Positions 51,501-60,110 of a stretch of DNA of 64,000 bases are shown here, piece by piece (position 1 is the stretch's first letter; each line of letters starts with the position of its first letter). The notes beneath the pieces are model-generated. The model was not told the origin of the DNA. It worked only from the letters and a program-made list of their open reading frames with translations, and did not search any database. The stretch comes from Branchinecta lynchi (Eukaryota > Arthropoda > Branchiopoda > Anostraca > Branchinectidae): the NCBI GenBank assembly GCA_023053575.1, contig JAKZAP010000001.1, forward strand, positions 25,190,533-25,254,532, in the 5' to 3' direction. The translations under genes and the position numbers were made by a program.

Positions 51501-54500
51501 AAGTTGTACGAAAAAGTAGCATGCAGTACGAACTGATGCTAGTACATGCTTCTATGTCAAGGCTACCGTGTTACTGCATTCTACTGCATGCTACTATTTG
51601 CAAGGCTGGATGCTACTATAGCAAGATAGGATGCTACTGGGTACTACTGCTTAAGATTGGCCCAGTCTGAGGCACATTAAATGATAGTATTGTTTACTAT
51701 TGCATATCAATTCATGCAACTTTTTCGTACAACTATCATACAACTACGAAGGCTAAAAATTTTTCATCGGAAGTGCCAGTCTTTTGAAGGAAGGAAGATA
51801 AATCGGCTCACGTTAAATTTAGTGTTAACAGGGTCCTGAGATATTTTAGAGGGCAAAAACCTGCTTAGTGCATTCATATTATTATTGTTATCAATGGTAA
51901 TTAGAATTCTTTTTTAGTGTTTATTTACTGTTTTTCTTGTCACAGCCCTCGGGCTATCTGTGCGTTGAATTCATTGACTCATGCTAAACTAGACACTCAG
52001 TTATGTTAAGTCCCTTTTGGATTTGCCTCAGCATCTTCCTCAAAACAACACTGTGAGACGTCGCTGCACCGTCTCAGTTTCCATTCTGGGACACTGGAGT
52101 TTCCACTCTGGGACACTGGAGTCGTGCTGCTAGGCGACTGTTGAGGTGCTCGCATCTTTAAAAATATACGCTTGTTTACCAAGCTCAACTCATCATTACT
52201 TCTCATCAGATTCTGCATGAAGGGGCTTCCTTCACGAAGATCTGTGTGCACAAGCTTCCTGTTCTTGTTTTGTTTCTTATTATCAATAAATAAATATCCA
52301 TTTCCCTTACCATTCCCACTCCAAGGTTATACTCCAAGGTAAAATCCTGGATTCCTACATCAAGCCCCAGTTGTCTGAACTTGGCTGCAATCCAGGCATG
52401 AGGAACTCCATTGGGGTACCTTTTGGCCTCTTCCTCGAGATCCGTAAGGTAGCCTCGAGCCAATGAGTCTTCACGAAACTGACCATGAACAAGACCCGGC
52501 AATAGAGCATTTTCTGATATGTACGTGCCTAAAAGTAAATGCATGAGAAATGGCACAAACAACAAGAGCTACGAGCTCATATGGCACTTGTACGAATAGG
52601 CTGTACAAGAAAGTAGATGAGAACGTCACAAAATACACCCGCCATCCAAAAAGGCGGTTCGGAAATAGAAATAGGATATTTAGTTTCACTCGTTTCTGAG
52701 CAGTTTCGGCATCGTCTCGATTGTCTGTAGCAAATGCACATGACTGTTCAAACTTTCATCCCAATAAATCCATTTGTTTGATCCCTAGACGTGCTACACG
52801 ATTTCCGGTACTCACTCTATCTCCACCTACCGTGGCGGAATCTGGTTCGGAATAAAAAAAATCGACCACCTAAAGCATCTTCGTTTATACCATCTATCAA
52901 GTTTCACTCGAATCTGAGCATTTTTGGAAAGTTCCGGTACCCCCCCCCCCCCCTCCCACCAACGTTGTCGGAGCCGGTTCGGTCCCAATCTCTTAATTCC
53001 CTGTTCCTGTCCATCAAGTGTGACTGAAATTGGAGCATAGCCTATCTGCAAGTTTCCAGTCCCCCCCCCCCCTCCTACCTTGGCCGAATCCGGCCCGGAC
53101 GCCAAATAACAAATCTAGGCCGCATAAACTCGGCACTGTCGAATTGCATCTCATTCGGTCCATCCGTTTGGTTTTTATGCATGTCAAAAGTCCCCCCACC
53201 CCCAATTCCCCTAATCGTGGTCGCATATGGTTCGAACGCATGTTTTACATGTCGAGGCCATCGATTCGTATCACCCATGAAGTTTCACTCGAATCATTCC
53301 ACTCGTTCGCAATTTACAGAAGTCAATTTCCATATTTCTCTTCTCTTGCTCCCCAAAAAATGCTCGGATCTAGGAACGGAAGTTTCCGGGGGTATGTTGT
53401 GTCAGGTTCTTAAGTCAAGATAATTCGGGTCGCTAATATGCCTGCAAAGTTTCGTTGTCGTTTTACATCTGGAACTATTCTAACTCACGACTACCGAAAT
53501 TCCAGGAAACCCCCTCCAACTCCCCCCACAGAGCCCCGAAACTATCTGGCTCCGTCAATTTCATCTAGGCCTAATGCTTGTTCCATCCATTAAGTTTCGT
53601 CCCAATCCCTCTGCTTTTAGAGTCTCTTGAGTTTTCCAGCCCCCCCCCCCCCATCCCCACAGGTATCGGACCCGACCCGGACGTGACAGTGAACGTCCGA
53701 GGCGATAGCTCACCAGACAAGTTTCATTCAAATCCGATCACCCGTTCAAAAGTTATGCACGCCACTAGATTCCAGACTCCCCATCCACCCACTCCCCCCA
53801 CGATGGTCGGGTCGGGGAAACGGCTGTTCTCAAGTCAATCTGTTCGAATCCCTGACATACCTGCCAAGTTTCAACGCCCTAGGACATCAGGAAGTATGCC
53901 GAACTCGCGGGCTCGCTAGAAATCCGAACCCCCACCCCAACTCCCCCACAGTGCCCTGATCCGGTCCGGTTATGTCAATGACGTGTCTAGGACCTGTGCT
54001 TGTTTTTCCCACCAAGTTTCATCCCGATCCCTCCACTTTAAGCGTTTCTCAAAATTTCCGGTTCCCTCCTCCAACTCCCCCCAGTGTCATCGGATCCTGC
54101 CCGGATTTTAAGTGAGATGTCTGAGACACGAGGTCATCCCAAATATCAATTTTCATCAATATCCGATCACCCGTTCGCAAGCTAAAAATACCTCAATTTT
54201 TGGCTTCACCCTCCCTCCACTCCCCCCCCCCCCCAGATGGTTGAATCGGGGAATTGACGATTTCCTATTTAGTCTGGTCGGGTCCCAGACATCCCTGTCA
54301 ATTTCCATCGTCTCAGCACATCAGGAAGCACGGAACTCGCGGGATCACTACAAATTCGGACTTCTCCCCCCCCCCCCCCAACTCCCCCAAAGTGACCGGA
54401 TCCGTTCCGGTTATATCAGTTACGTATCTAGGACTTTTGCTTGTACTTTCCACCAAGTTTCATCCGGATCCCTCCACTCTAAGTGTTTTCCAAGATTTCC

Positions 54501-57099
54501 GGTTTCCCCCTCCAACTCCCCCCAGTGTCACCGGATCCGGTCTGGATTTAAAATGGAGGGTCTGAGACACGAAGTCCTTCCATATATCAAGTTTCATTAA
54601 GATCCGATCACTCGTTCGTAAGCTAAAAATATCTAATTTTTCCTATTTTTTCCGGATTCCCCCTCCCTCCACTCCCCTCCAGATGGTCGGATCGGGGAAG
54701 CGACAATTTCTAAATTAATCTGGTCCAGTTCCTGATATGCCTGCCAAGTTTCATCGTCCTAGCTTATCTGGAAGTGCCCGAACTAGCAAAACCGGGACCG
54801 ACAGACCGACTGACGGACAGAAATTACAATCGCTATATGGCACTTGAGTAAGCTCAAGTGCCATAAAAACACAACGGAGCACAATTTTGTTTTTAGCACG
54901 AAGAAAGCAGGCTAGTTGCACCAACTCTAGTAAGTAGCTGCTGTGATTTAGCATTGGCTCATATGCTAGAAATTGTTCATGAAAAAGATATCTTATTTAT
55001 CAAGCAACAATTCTGGGTTCCCTGCTAAAGCCAGGCATGTCTTGACAAGCTACACATCACTTTTACCCTATCAATTGCACACATATTTTGGATCACTGAC
55101 GACCATTGATGAAACTAGCCCATTTTCCTGGGGGGAACAAGCCCAGATTTGATCGACATGACTTGACAATTTACCGACAAAACGCACCGCTGCCGCATTC
55201 AAAGCGAGGCATCATAGACTGTTGAAAAAATTAATTATAATTTATCAGTTTAGGTGATTTTTCTAAAGAAAATTTGTGAATTTGTCGTTCACTCTTTGGC
55301 ATCAGCGGTTCACACATGGGACCACGAAAACACCATACAGTCAATAGTCTAGTAAACCAGAAAAGTCGCGATTACTGCACTAGAATCACTGCACTATTTT
55401 AAGATTTATGCGGCTGTATTTTTCACTTGCTAAATTGGATTTGAGGAGATTTATAGAGCGTGTAAACTTCGGCTCTAAGTGCCACAGAGGCAGCTATCAT
55501 AATGTCTGTCCGCTGTCGGACTGCGAGTTTTGTTGGTCTGCCAGAACTTTTCTAGTTCGTGATATAGGACTAGAACATAAGCTAGGACGACGAAACTTGA
55601 CAGAAGTTTGGATGACCCAACCAAAAACTCTAAAAAACTAGCCTATCCAATCATCCGTGGAGGATGGGGTCAGGAGAAATCCGAGATCTTAGGATTCTGA
55701 AATGGCAATCCGATTTACTGAAGCTTTGATGGCTGGTAGGAATAAATACCCCAGAACTGCTACTTGTGTGTCCGAACCGCACCGACAGCGGTGATGGGAG
55801 TTTTGAAAGGGAGCCACAGTTCTGTGACATGCATCATCTGATCAAACGGATAGAATGACTGATATGAAACTTGGAGCTTGTAAGGGGGAGGGAGTAATTT
55901 CATAAAACACCTAGGGACCAAACCGGTCGAGCGATTAAGACAAACAAATGAAACAAGAATACCGATTTGCCGACAAGGCTTTTACGGATCATACAGTGTG
56001 CAGGCGCATCAACCAAAAACAGTAGTTAATGGGTGCAAATGATAAATGACACAAGCAAAAAACAAATTTGCTGGTGTCGTCGATTTACCGACAAGGAATG
56101 GGATGAAATGGGAAAGTGTTTGTCGGTGTATTTACCCCTAGAAATTTATCGACTTACAGCTGAGACCTTTCCGGTCACCATAGAAAAAGTCTTCACACCG
56201 ACAAACGGTTTCACGATTTCATAAAATTTACCGACAAGATCTGTGTCGATTCAAACAACAAAAAGGAAACTTTTTCAGTGACTGCATCGGAAAATCAGCG
56301 GCAAACGAAACGAGGGTGTATTTGTCGGCCGACAAAGTTTTTCCGGTCATCGCCTTTTCCAAAAAAGCTTTCGTTGGTTCCAGAAACAGAATGAGAAACG
56401 GGTTTACCACTGCTTCCAAATTACCGAGAAGTCCAGCAGGATCACTCAAGTGTGAGTCGTTCGTGGGAGCTTACAGACTAAGCAAGGAAAACTGTTAGCC
56501 TATGCGGAGCCGGCTTCCCTACATGAAGTATCTCGATCTACCGACAGAGCCGTTTTGAATACGATAAATGGAATCCGAACCTACAACACTGTCGACTTCC
56601 CGACAAAAAGTTTCCTGATTAGGCTGATTGCACGACAAACACTGCCGATTTACTGATAATAAGCTTCCTGATTTATCAAAGAAGATTTTCGGTACCAGAG
56701 CCGGAATAAGTAAAGCGTTGTCAGTGCTTCGCACCGATGAACACTGCCGATTTACCGACAAGAATACGCCCCCGCCTAGTTTCGCCACTGGTGACAACTG
56801 AGTATTTCCCAACAGATAAGGAGTCTTTTCCCTGAATAGCTTAGAACAGCTAAAGTCTGATTTGTGCATGCCAAGGTTGAGCAGGGAAGTAAGGGTTTCA
56901 AATCAAAGCTGGTTGTTTAAATCTAATCAAAACTAAGTAACTCACCTGCATTAACAGACTCGTGAGCTAAACTGAGAAACACGATGATACCAGCTATGTA
57001 CGAAAGTAGACAGACAGCATTGTTTCGTTTCACCACGAACTGAATGACAGAATCCAAGAAAGAACCTTTTCCTGTGTTGTTAGATGTCAGAAGTCCCAT
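30269..57099 (-). CDS. GPAA1: GPI transamidase subunit GPAA1, eleven coding exons
   Basis: GPAA1 is the subunit of the ER GPI transamidase thought to present or attach the GPI anchor to proteins. Coding exons, 5' to 3' on minus: 57099-56946, 52528-52311, 49561-49402, 47950-47799, 42279-42127, 40622-40426, 39010-38907, 38584-38469, 37749-37556, 33019-32873, 30530-30269. All introns are GT-AG, phases agree, and the product is 618 residues (human 621). It starts MGLL, as in vertebrates, followed by a first membrane segment at about 29-46. Residues 50-370 are the lumenal M28-peptidase-like region, with [40 protein letters not shown] and [14 protein letters not shown]; the rest is a multi-helix membrane part ending [20 protein letters not shown]. 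No lesion was seen. Introns hold many mobile elements. Confidence 0.95.
31030..31111 (+). mobile_element. LINE 3' UTR, left part (split by family A)
   Basis: TTTTATTTGTATTGTACGTG followed by AGTGTTTGTTT matches the reverse complement of 4090-4125. It continues after the inserted element at 32231 with CCAATTTCCACCCGTGTTAG. Confidence 0.65.
31112..32230 (+). mobile_element. Family A element inserted in a LINE tail, GPAA1 intron 10
   Basis: A near-complete copy of about 1.12 kb: TTTTGGGATCCCAAAA, GTCC microsatellite, four to five units of about 137 bp, a diverged 3' region and the end CAAAACCTTTGGTCTTGTT. Both edges are set by the split LINE tail. Confidence 0.75.
32231..32300 (+). mobile_element. 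LINE 3' UTR, right part
   Basis: CCGTGTTAGCCTAGTGCTAT, TAGGGTTAAAATAAAATTGA and (TTGA)n complete the tail begun at 31030. Confidence 0.65.
32873..33019 (-). CDS. GPAA1: GPAA1 exon 10 (residues 483-532)
   Basis: Acceptor AATTTTAG, donor GTAAGT. It encodes a helix ([20 protein letters not shown]) in the position of the family's NFSLGFLLA segment. Confidence 0.88.
33228..34665 (-). pseudogene. Non-LTR reverse transcriptase, frameshifted, 5'-truncated
   Basis: On minus from 34624 the frame reads [20 protein letters not shown] and [24 protein letters not shown] is the RT catalytic motif. After a break, 34283-34108 and 34108-33629 encode the following thumb-like parts ([32 protein letters not shown]). 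Near 33520 [20 protein letters not shown] gives the C-x2-C ... H-x3-C zinc-binding end. The tail has CGTGCAATAAATTCATTCAT at 33228-33255. Endonuclease and the RT front are missing. It lies in GPAA1 intron 9. Confidence 0.8.
35353..35733. mobile_element. Nested short hAT element with perfect 8-bp duplication
   Basis: TATGCTAG occurs at 35345-35352 and 35734-35741. The ends are CAGAGGCGTTACTATA and, reverse-complemented, CAGGGGTGTCACGTATGG. The 381-bp body contains G and C tracts and a row of AAAACGACTG/AAAATCGACTG variants. It lies inside the 34740-37385 element and is therefore younger. Confidence 0.85.
36070..36442 (-). mobile_element. Family B element, single-unit copy
   Basis: In antisense it starts AACAAGAGCTACGAGCTCAT and ends with the hairpin TATGGCACTTG ... 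CAAGTGCCATA followed by AAAAA. In between are a GGATCCGGTCCGGATTTTAA block, a C-rich tract, ATGCCTGCCAAATTATATCG and a GACAGACCGACGGACGGAC microsatellite. This 373-bp copy shows the minimal form of the family. Confidence 0.7.
36484..36955. repeat. Direct repeat of about 240 bp inside the hAT element
   Basis: GTGAAAATTACTTTTTTTGC, GGAGCAAATCTACTTTCTTT and GGGATCGCAAAATGACG in the first copy recur as close variants about 235-240 bases later. Confidence 0.7.
37556..37749 (-). CDS. GPAA1: GPAA1 exon 9 (residues 419-483)
   Basis: Acceptor TTTTACAG, donor GTAGG, phase 2 at the end. Two hydrophobic helices ([17 protein letters not shown] and [17 protein letters not shown]) fit the polytopic C-terminal part. 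Confidence 0.9.
38469..38584 (-). CDS. GPAA1: GPAA1 exon 8 (residues 380-418)
   Basis: Acceptor TCTTTCAG, donor [25 protein letters not shown] is a membrane helix, followed by a charged loop [13 protein letters not shown]. Confidence 0.9.
38907..39010 (-). CDS. GPAA1: GPAA1 exon 7 (residues 345-380)
   Basis: Acceptor ATTTTCCAG, donor [26 protein letters not shown], then [14 protein letters not shown], matching the family's LNxLxERLHQSFFxYLL. Confidence 0.95.
40426..40622 (-). CDS. GPAA1: GPAA1 exon 6 (residues 280-345)
   Basis: Acceptor TTCGCACAG, donor GTAGG, phase 2 at the end. [20 protein letters not shown] and [19 protein letters not shown] match the family's HGLFxRYRVEALTL region. Confidence 0.94.
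40791..41080. mobile_element. Large fold-back element, Penelope-terminal-repeat related
   Basis: Arms of about 130 bases (from ATTCAAACAATGTTTACAAC and to GTTGTAAATATTGTTTGAAT) are near-perfect reverse complements around a short AATAAATAAACCTGTAATAA centre. Each arm has CCTGACGAGGACCCTTG ... AAGGGCCGAAATAT, the same motif found next to the Penelope-like fragment at 57480-57725. It lies in GPAA1 intron 5. Confidence 0.8.
41390..41650 (-). mobile_element. Non-LTR retrotransposon C-terminus and tail in GPAA1 intron 5
   Basis: The minus strand reads [10 protein letters not shown], one stop, then [20 protein letters not shown] and [14 protein letters not shown], the W-N-x-L-P ... F-K end typical of CR1/Jockey-like RT ORFs. 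It is followed by AGAGACGAAAGCCTTTTTGG, the shared GAAA hairpin, and an ATT-rich tail. Confidence 0.65.
42127..42279 (-). CDS. GPAA1: GPAA1 exon 5 (residues 229-279)
   Basis: Acceptor TATTTCAG, donor GTAGGC, phase 0 on both sides. [10 protein letters not shown], then [20 protein letters not shown]; the [12 protein letters not shown] block is diagnostic for GPAA1. Confidence 0.95.
42650..43525. repeat. Region with repeated AAAGTGACACTTTT motifs
   Basis: CCAAAGTGACACTTTTGGTG at the left and CGAAAGTGACACTTTTTTAG at the right, with several TGACACTTT and ATGACGCTTT variants near the left edge, suggest the ends of an old element in GPAA1 intron 4. No inverted ends or target duplication could be fixed. 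Confidence 0.3.
44046..46568 (+). mobile_element. Family B element with a nested family A element
   Basis: It starts AACAAGAGCTACGAGCTCAT and ends GGCAAGTGCCATAAAAA after the hairpin and the GACCGACCGACGGACGG microsatellite. In between are multiple diverged units with CAAGTTTCATC and GATCCGATCACCCG. The B sequence breaks at GTTTGGTTT (44488) and resumes at TGTGCACGTCACAAAG (45627), around a complete family A element. It lies in GPAA1 intron 4. Confidence 0.75.
44489..45626 (+). mobile_element. Family A element nested in family B
   Basis: From CTGGGATCCCAAAACGTAAG through a long GTCC microsatellite and five tandem units to GGGATCCCGTCGAAACCTTT and GGTCTTGT. About 1,138 bp, the reference length for the family because the host sequence is known on both sides. 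Confidence 0.75.
46934..47322. mobile_element. MITE with AGTTGCGTTTTTG ends, complete copy
   Basis: TAGTTGAGTTTTTGCAGATA at the left and TATCTGCAAAAACGCAACTA at the right are reverse complements with one mismatch. The inside repeats ATACCATGGTATCTGATACC and CAGTTACCGTGG in both orientations. It lies in GPAA1 intron 4. Confidence 0.75.
47799..47950 (-). CDS. GPAA1: GPAA1 exon 4 (residues 178-228)
   Basis: Acceptor TTGTTTCCAG, donor [26 protein letters not shown], then AWLEAYHRV and RAGSIQ, among the best conserved residues of the protein. Confidence 0.95.
48080..49382 (+). mobile_element. Family B fragment split by a hAT insertion
   Basis: CCAAGTTTAATTTTTCCTAA, GTGGAAAAGCCAGCAAAATT and CGATCGCTATATGGC (48080-48282) match the 3' part of family B. 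The last hairpin, TGGCAAC ... GTTGCCA (49354-49377), lies beyond the hAT element at 48283-49349. The B end is about 20 bases from the GPAA1 exon 3 donor at 49401. Confidence 0.6.
48283..49349. mobile_element. hAT-type element with perfect 8-bp duplication, GPAA1 intron 3
   Basis: TATATGGC flanks the 1,067-bp element at 48275-48282 and 49350-49357. The ends are CAGGGGCGTCACTATG and, reverse-complemented, CAGGGTATCACTAGCC, each followed by a G tract. The interior holds diverged tandem units of about 100 bp with GTCGGCACATCGGGTTCTTT and TTGTCGGGCAAAACACTA. No transposase ORF is present. Confidence 0.85.
49402..49561 (-). CDS. GPAA1: GPAA1 exon 3 (residues 125-178)
   Basis: Acceptor TTTTTCAG, donor GTAATT, phase 1 at the end. 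It encodes [20 protein letters not shown] and [19 protein letters not shown], matching the family's NVYGILRA block and A-L-A-x-x-F-R-G. Confidence 0.94.
50930..51045 (+). mobile_element. LINE C-terminus and 3' hairpin, GPAA1 intron 2
   Basis: The frame [17 protein letters not shown], then SVLRNL and stop resembles the F-K-x-G-V end of the copy at 41390-41650. It is followed by AGAGGCGAAAGCCTGTT, the shared GAAA hairpin. A related tail without the hairpin is at 51790-51860. Confidence 0.45.
51468..51770. mobile_element. MITE with CCGATGAAAAAT ends, GPAA1 intron 2
   Basis: Ends CCGATGAAAAATGTATCTCA and, reverse-complemented, CCGATGAAAAATTTTTAGCC continue as imperfect inverted repeats, with AGTTGTACGAAAAAGT shared in both arms. 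The 303-bp body is full of ATGCTACT variants. Flanks read AAGC and AAGT; a short AAG duplication is possible. Confidence 0.7.
52311..52528 (-). CDS. GPAA1: GPAA1 exon 2 (residues 52-124)
   Basis: Acceptor ATTTACTTTTAG, donor GTAAGG. It encodes [17 protein letters not shown], matching the family's T-Y-x-S-E-N-A, and [21 protein letters not shown] repeat element starts only 32 bases upstream of the acceptor. Confidence 0.94.
52561..54869 (+). mobile_element. Family B element, multi-unit copy, GPAA1 intron 1
   Basis: It runs from AACAAGAGCTACGAGCTCAT to the hairpin TATGGCACTTGAG ... CTCAAGTGCCATA and AAAAA. The inside repeats a compound unit of about 435 bp (landmark CTCCCCCCACAGAGCCCCGA-like at about 53500, 53935 and 54370) made of smaller segments that each contain CAAGTTTCAT. 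The 3' part has GACAGACCGACTGACGGAC. Pro-rich reading frames across it are by-products of the C tracts. Confidence 0.75.
55470..55700 (-). mobile_element. Diverged family B fragment
   Basis: In antisense it keeps TAGTTTTTTAGAGTTTTTGG, CGTCCTAGCTTATGTTCTAG and a degenerate GACAGACATT microsatellite next to a GTGGCACTT end. It is weak and clearly old. Confidence 0.35.
55955..56775. repeat. Diverged repeat built on GATTTACCGACAAG
   Basis: GATTTACCGACAAG or close variants occur at about 55965, 56083, 56225, 56590, 56640 and 56745, with the reverse form TTGTCGG(T) at 56115 and 56322. Spacing is irregular (about 50-150 bases). No coding frame or known family is recognised. Confidence 0.5.
56946..57099 (-). 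CDS. GPAA1: GPAA1 exon 1 (residues 1-52)
   Basis: ATG is the complement of 57097-57099; [20 protein letters not shown], then [18 protein letters not shown], the signal-anchor helix. The donor GTGAG follows 56946, phase 1. The start is supported by the conserved MGLL and by LSY-x-AGI in the family. Confidence 0.93.
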
Positions 57100-57479
57100 T
57101 GGTATAATATCTAATAAAAAAAAGCAGAGTTAGGACTTTGACTCCCTTTCTACAATTTCTTGGAGATTGTTACTGTAGTCTGGTATTATCCGGTACCACT
57201 AAGTCACGACAACAACAGAATCCTCAACTTACCATTTATTAGCTGATAGATTAGTTGCAAAGAAATGTGTGCCTCGTCCCTGTTCAGGCTAAGGACCGGG
57301 AGCATGCTAAGAAGCCCAAGCTACGATAGTCTGAGGATAGGAACGGGAATTTTAGGCCTCCAGAAGTTACAAATAAAGCTCCAGGACTTCAGGACCAGGA
57401 CCAGCAACACAGCTGAACTGTTGAATGAAAACAAATATTCATAACCAACAAAAACTGGAAGGGGCATTTATTGAGAGCA

Positions 57480-57725
57480 GGGAGCTGCATTATATTATAG
57501 CTATATTTTGCCCCTTCTCGGCAGGGGTCATCTTCAGGCTCAAGGCTTCTCAAGTTGGAAATAACAAACTTGTCTAAACAAAAGTGTGGTCAAGGATGAC
57601 AATGGAGTTGCCTTTGTCGGCTGTGGTTGTGATGATGGAGTTATTGTTCTTTTTTCTTCAAAGCTTGGATTTCTTCTTTTGGGAGGTTAGATTTTTTCGG
57701 GATGTTGATCTCGGACTGGAGAAAC
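57480..57725 (-). pseudogene. Penelope-like retroelement fragment (RT N-terminal part), frameshifted
   Basis: The minus strand encodes SVELDAAQFLQSEINIPKKS, then NLPKEEIQALKK. After one frame change in an A run near 57655 it continues NNNSIITTTADKGNSIVILD. NLxKEExxALK ... ADKGNSIVI is the well-known N-terminal motif of Penelope-like RTs. Right after it comes the motif CCTGAAGATGACCCCTGCC ... GAAGGGGCAAAATATAG, which also occurs in the fold-back elements of this window. The RT core and GIY-YIG nuclease are absent. Confidence 0.75.
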
Positions 57726-57769
57726 TGGGCAGCATCTAACTCTACAGACGTACCAGTAATGTTCATTTC

Positions 57770-60110
57770 ATTTTTTTTTTATTTCATTTATTTGTATCCG
57801 CCGTATACGAGTATAAAATATATAAAGTAAATAAACTATAACGCGATTAAACACTATACATCTATCAATCAGGTTCAGTAGAACTGATAGCCTCACACAG
57901 GTTATGGCTAAACATCTTACACTTTTCAAGAAACCGCAAACGCTTACGCTGCATAACTTCAATAGGATCTTTTAAACCATACTTCGAAATCATAAAAGAA
58001 CTACGCTCATACTTAATACTAGCCATATTACCCGACGTAAAATATTTAAGGAAAGGGAAACTAAAAGAGTCTGAGGCAAAGCAACTGTGTTAAAAATCCG
58101 AGCTAGATTTTTTCTAGAAAAATAATCACGTAGTGAAAATACAGCACCAAAACTAGCCGCAATCCTTGAACCCACATCCTTAACAATAAGAGTCCTAGTA
58201 AGAGACAGAGCTGTACCATAAAGGACGCCAAGATATCTCATAGAATCAATGGGTTTTAGGACTAGACCACCAACCACCATACAAAAATTATTATGTACAA
58301 TTTCCGACGACTTAGGGCCAAAAATAATAAACTGGGATTTCTCTGGTCGGATTTTTAAACGATGTTGCTTTAAACAATCAAAAACACAATCAAGGTTCTG
58401 TTGAAGAGCCTGCAAAGATCGACTTATAAGCAACAGGTCATCGGCATAAGCAATCCACGAAGCAATAAAACCTTTACCAAAAACAAAAGAAGTACCAATA
58501 CCATTAAAACAAGAAGCTACTGTAATGTTAAAAATACTAGGCGAAAGCACACTACCCTGCCTTAAACCTCTATTTAATATGACGCTAGGATCCGAAAATG
58601 TACCCTTCCAAGAGATCCTTATTCGTGACATCTTATACCATTGGCGTAATACTACAACCACCCGAGGTGACACTCCGTTACGCAGGAGGGAATTTAACGC
58701 CCAAGAATGTAAAACACTGTCGTAAGCAGAAGCAATGTCATGAGCAACGGCATACCCACGATTAAAAAAATTACAAGAAGAAAGGGTTCTAGACAGATCA
58801 ATACTAAGACCTTTCCGGAAACCTACCTGATTTAAACCTTGGTCACAAGAACTTAAAAGAGGAAGTAAAACAAGTTCGAAAAGCTTACTTATATGGCAGG
58901 ACACTGTGATTGGCCGAAAAGAGCTGCAAAGCCCTGTGTTACCACCTTTTTTGAGGAGAGGAGTTGTCGTAGATTTACAAAAACTAGAAGGAACTAGCCC
59001 ACACCGAAGAATAACAGAAAATAGAATAGCCAACAGAGAAGTAGCAGCAGGAGAAGCCCATTTCAAATGGTTTGAATGAATTCCATCCATATCTTGAGAA
59101 TGTTTGCTTTTTAATTTTTTAATCCCTTCCTTAACAATTCCATCTATAATTATAACCTCATCTAACTCAAGCTTTAAAATTTAACTTTCTCATTGAGATT
59201 CAAAACGATCATGCAGCGAGTCATCAGCCTTAGAAAAAAGACCATTAAAATGCAAAACCCAATCACCGGTAGACAGAGAGCTATTTTCCATTGGATTACA
59301 ACGATTCTTCTGCGTATTATTACGGACGAAACTCCAAAGCCTACTTCATCTCTTATAAAATCATTATGAATTCTCAACTCCCTTCTAAAAACTGATTTAT
59401 CATATTTAAAAAAAAAGGACCGCATCTTGGACTACCTGCACCACGCCAAAGCCGAAAAGCATTTTTCGCGAGATCATTGCTTTGGGTCAAAATAGGATTT
59501 AACTTCCACGCGAATACTCTAGTACCAGAAATAAATTTACTAACTCCAAAAGACTTCAAAGCTCCCTGTTTTAGGGAGTGTACTATTTCATTATACAATA
59601 TATCAACACTAATCTAGTCCAAAGAACCTGTAAGATCTTCTTTCTTAATCTTGTTCAAAATTAAATCAGATTCGCGATGGTAATCAGGGATCCTAGCTTT
59701 ATCCCAAAGAGTACGAACAACCATTTTACGGGGTTTACTCGAACTACGAAGGGCAGGAACCGGAATAAATAGAAGAAAAGTAAGGTATAGGTGGTCACTG
59801 ACAGGAAAATCGTCTCCAACGTGCACTGTTCCAGGACACAAGCAACAATTAGAAGCTAGTACGTGATCTAAATTAGAAGAAGATCCAGAAGAGTGAAAGT
59901 ATGCAGCATCAGAATACTTAGGGAAAATAAAATAATCCGGAATAAAACCAAGTAAAACTGAACTCCGAGGGTCTAAAGTATTAATAATATCAAAGTTAAA
60001 ATCTCCTAGCATAAGCCAATCACAATTAGGTGGTAACGAAATCAAAGTATTTGCCAGTTCAGAGCAAGCGATATTAAACTCATAATCAGAATGTATTGTT
60101 CGATAATTTG
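57770..60110 (-). pseudogene. Non-LTR retrotransposon, endonuclease end plus RT
   Basis: On minus, 60110-59614 encodes the C-terminal endonuclease part: WYLPTNYRTIHSDYEF, CDWLMLGDFNFD, SSSNLDHVLASNC and DDFPVSDHLYL, i.e. the GDFN and SDH motifs of AP-type nucleases. 59600-59174 is a frameshifted linker. 59090-57990 is a 366-codon RT frame with FRPITVSCHISKLFE near 58, AHDIASAYDS near 117, LRQGSVLSPSIFN near 176 and the catalytic YADD at 215-218. The A-rich 3' tail reaches about 57770. The start of the endonuclease is missing, so the copy is 5'-truncated and broken. Confidence 0.85.

Noticed and set aside
53578..54600. Pro/Ser-rich ORFs on + and - across 52800-54600
   Set aside because: They follow C-rich tracts of the family B repeat in several frames at once and have no conserved domain or splice context.
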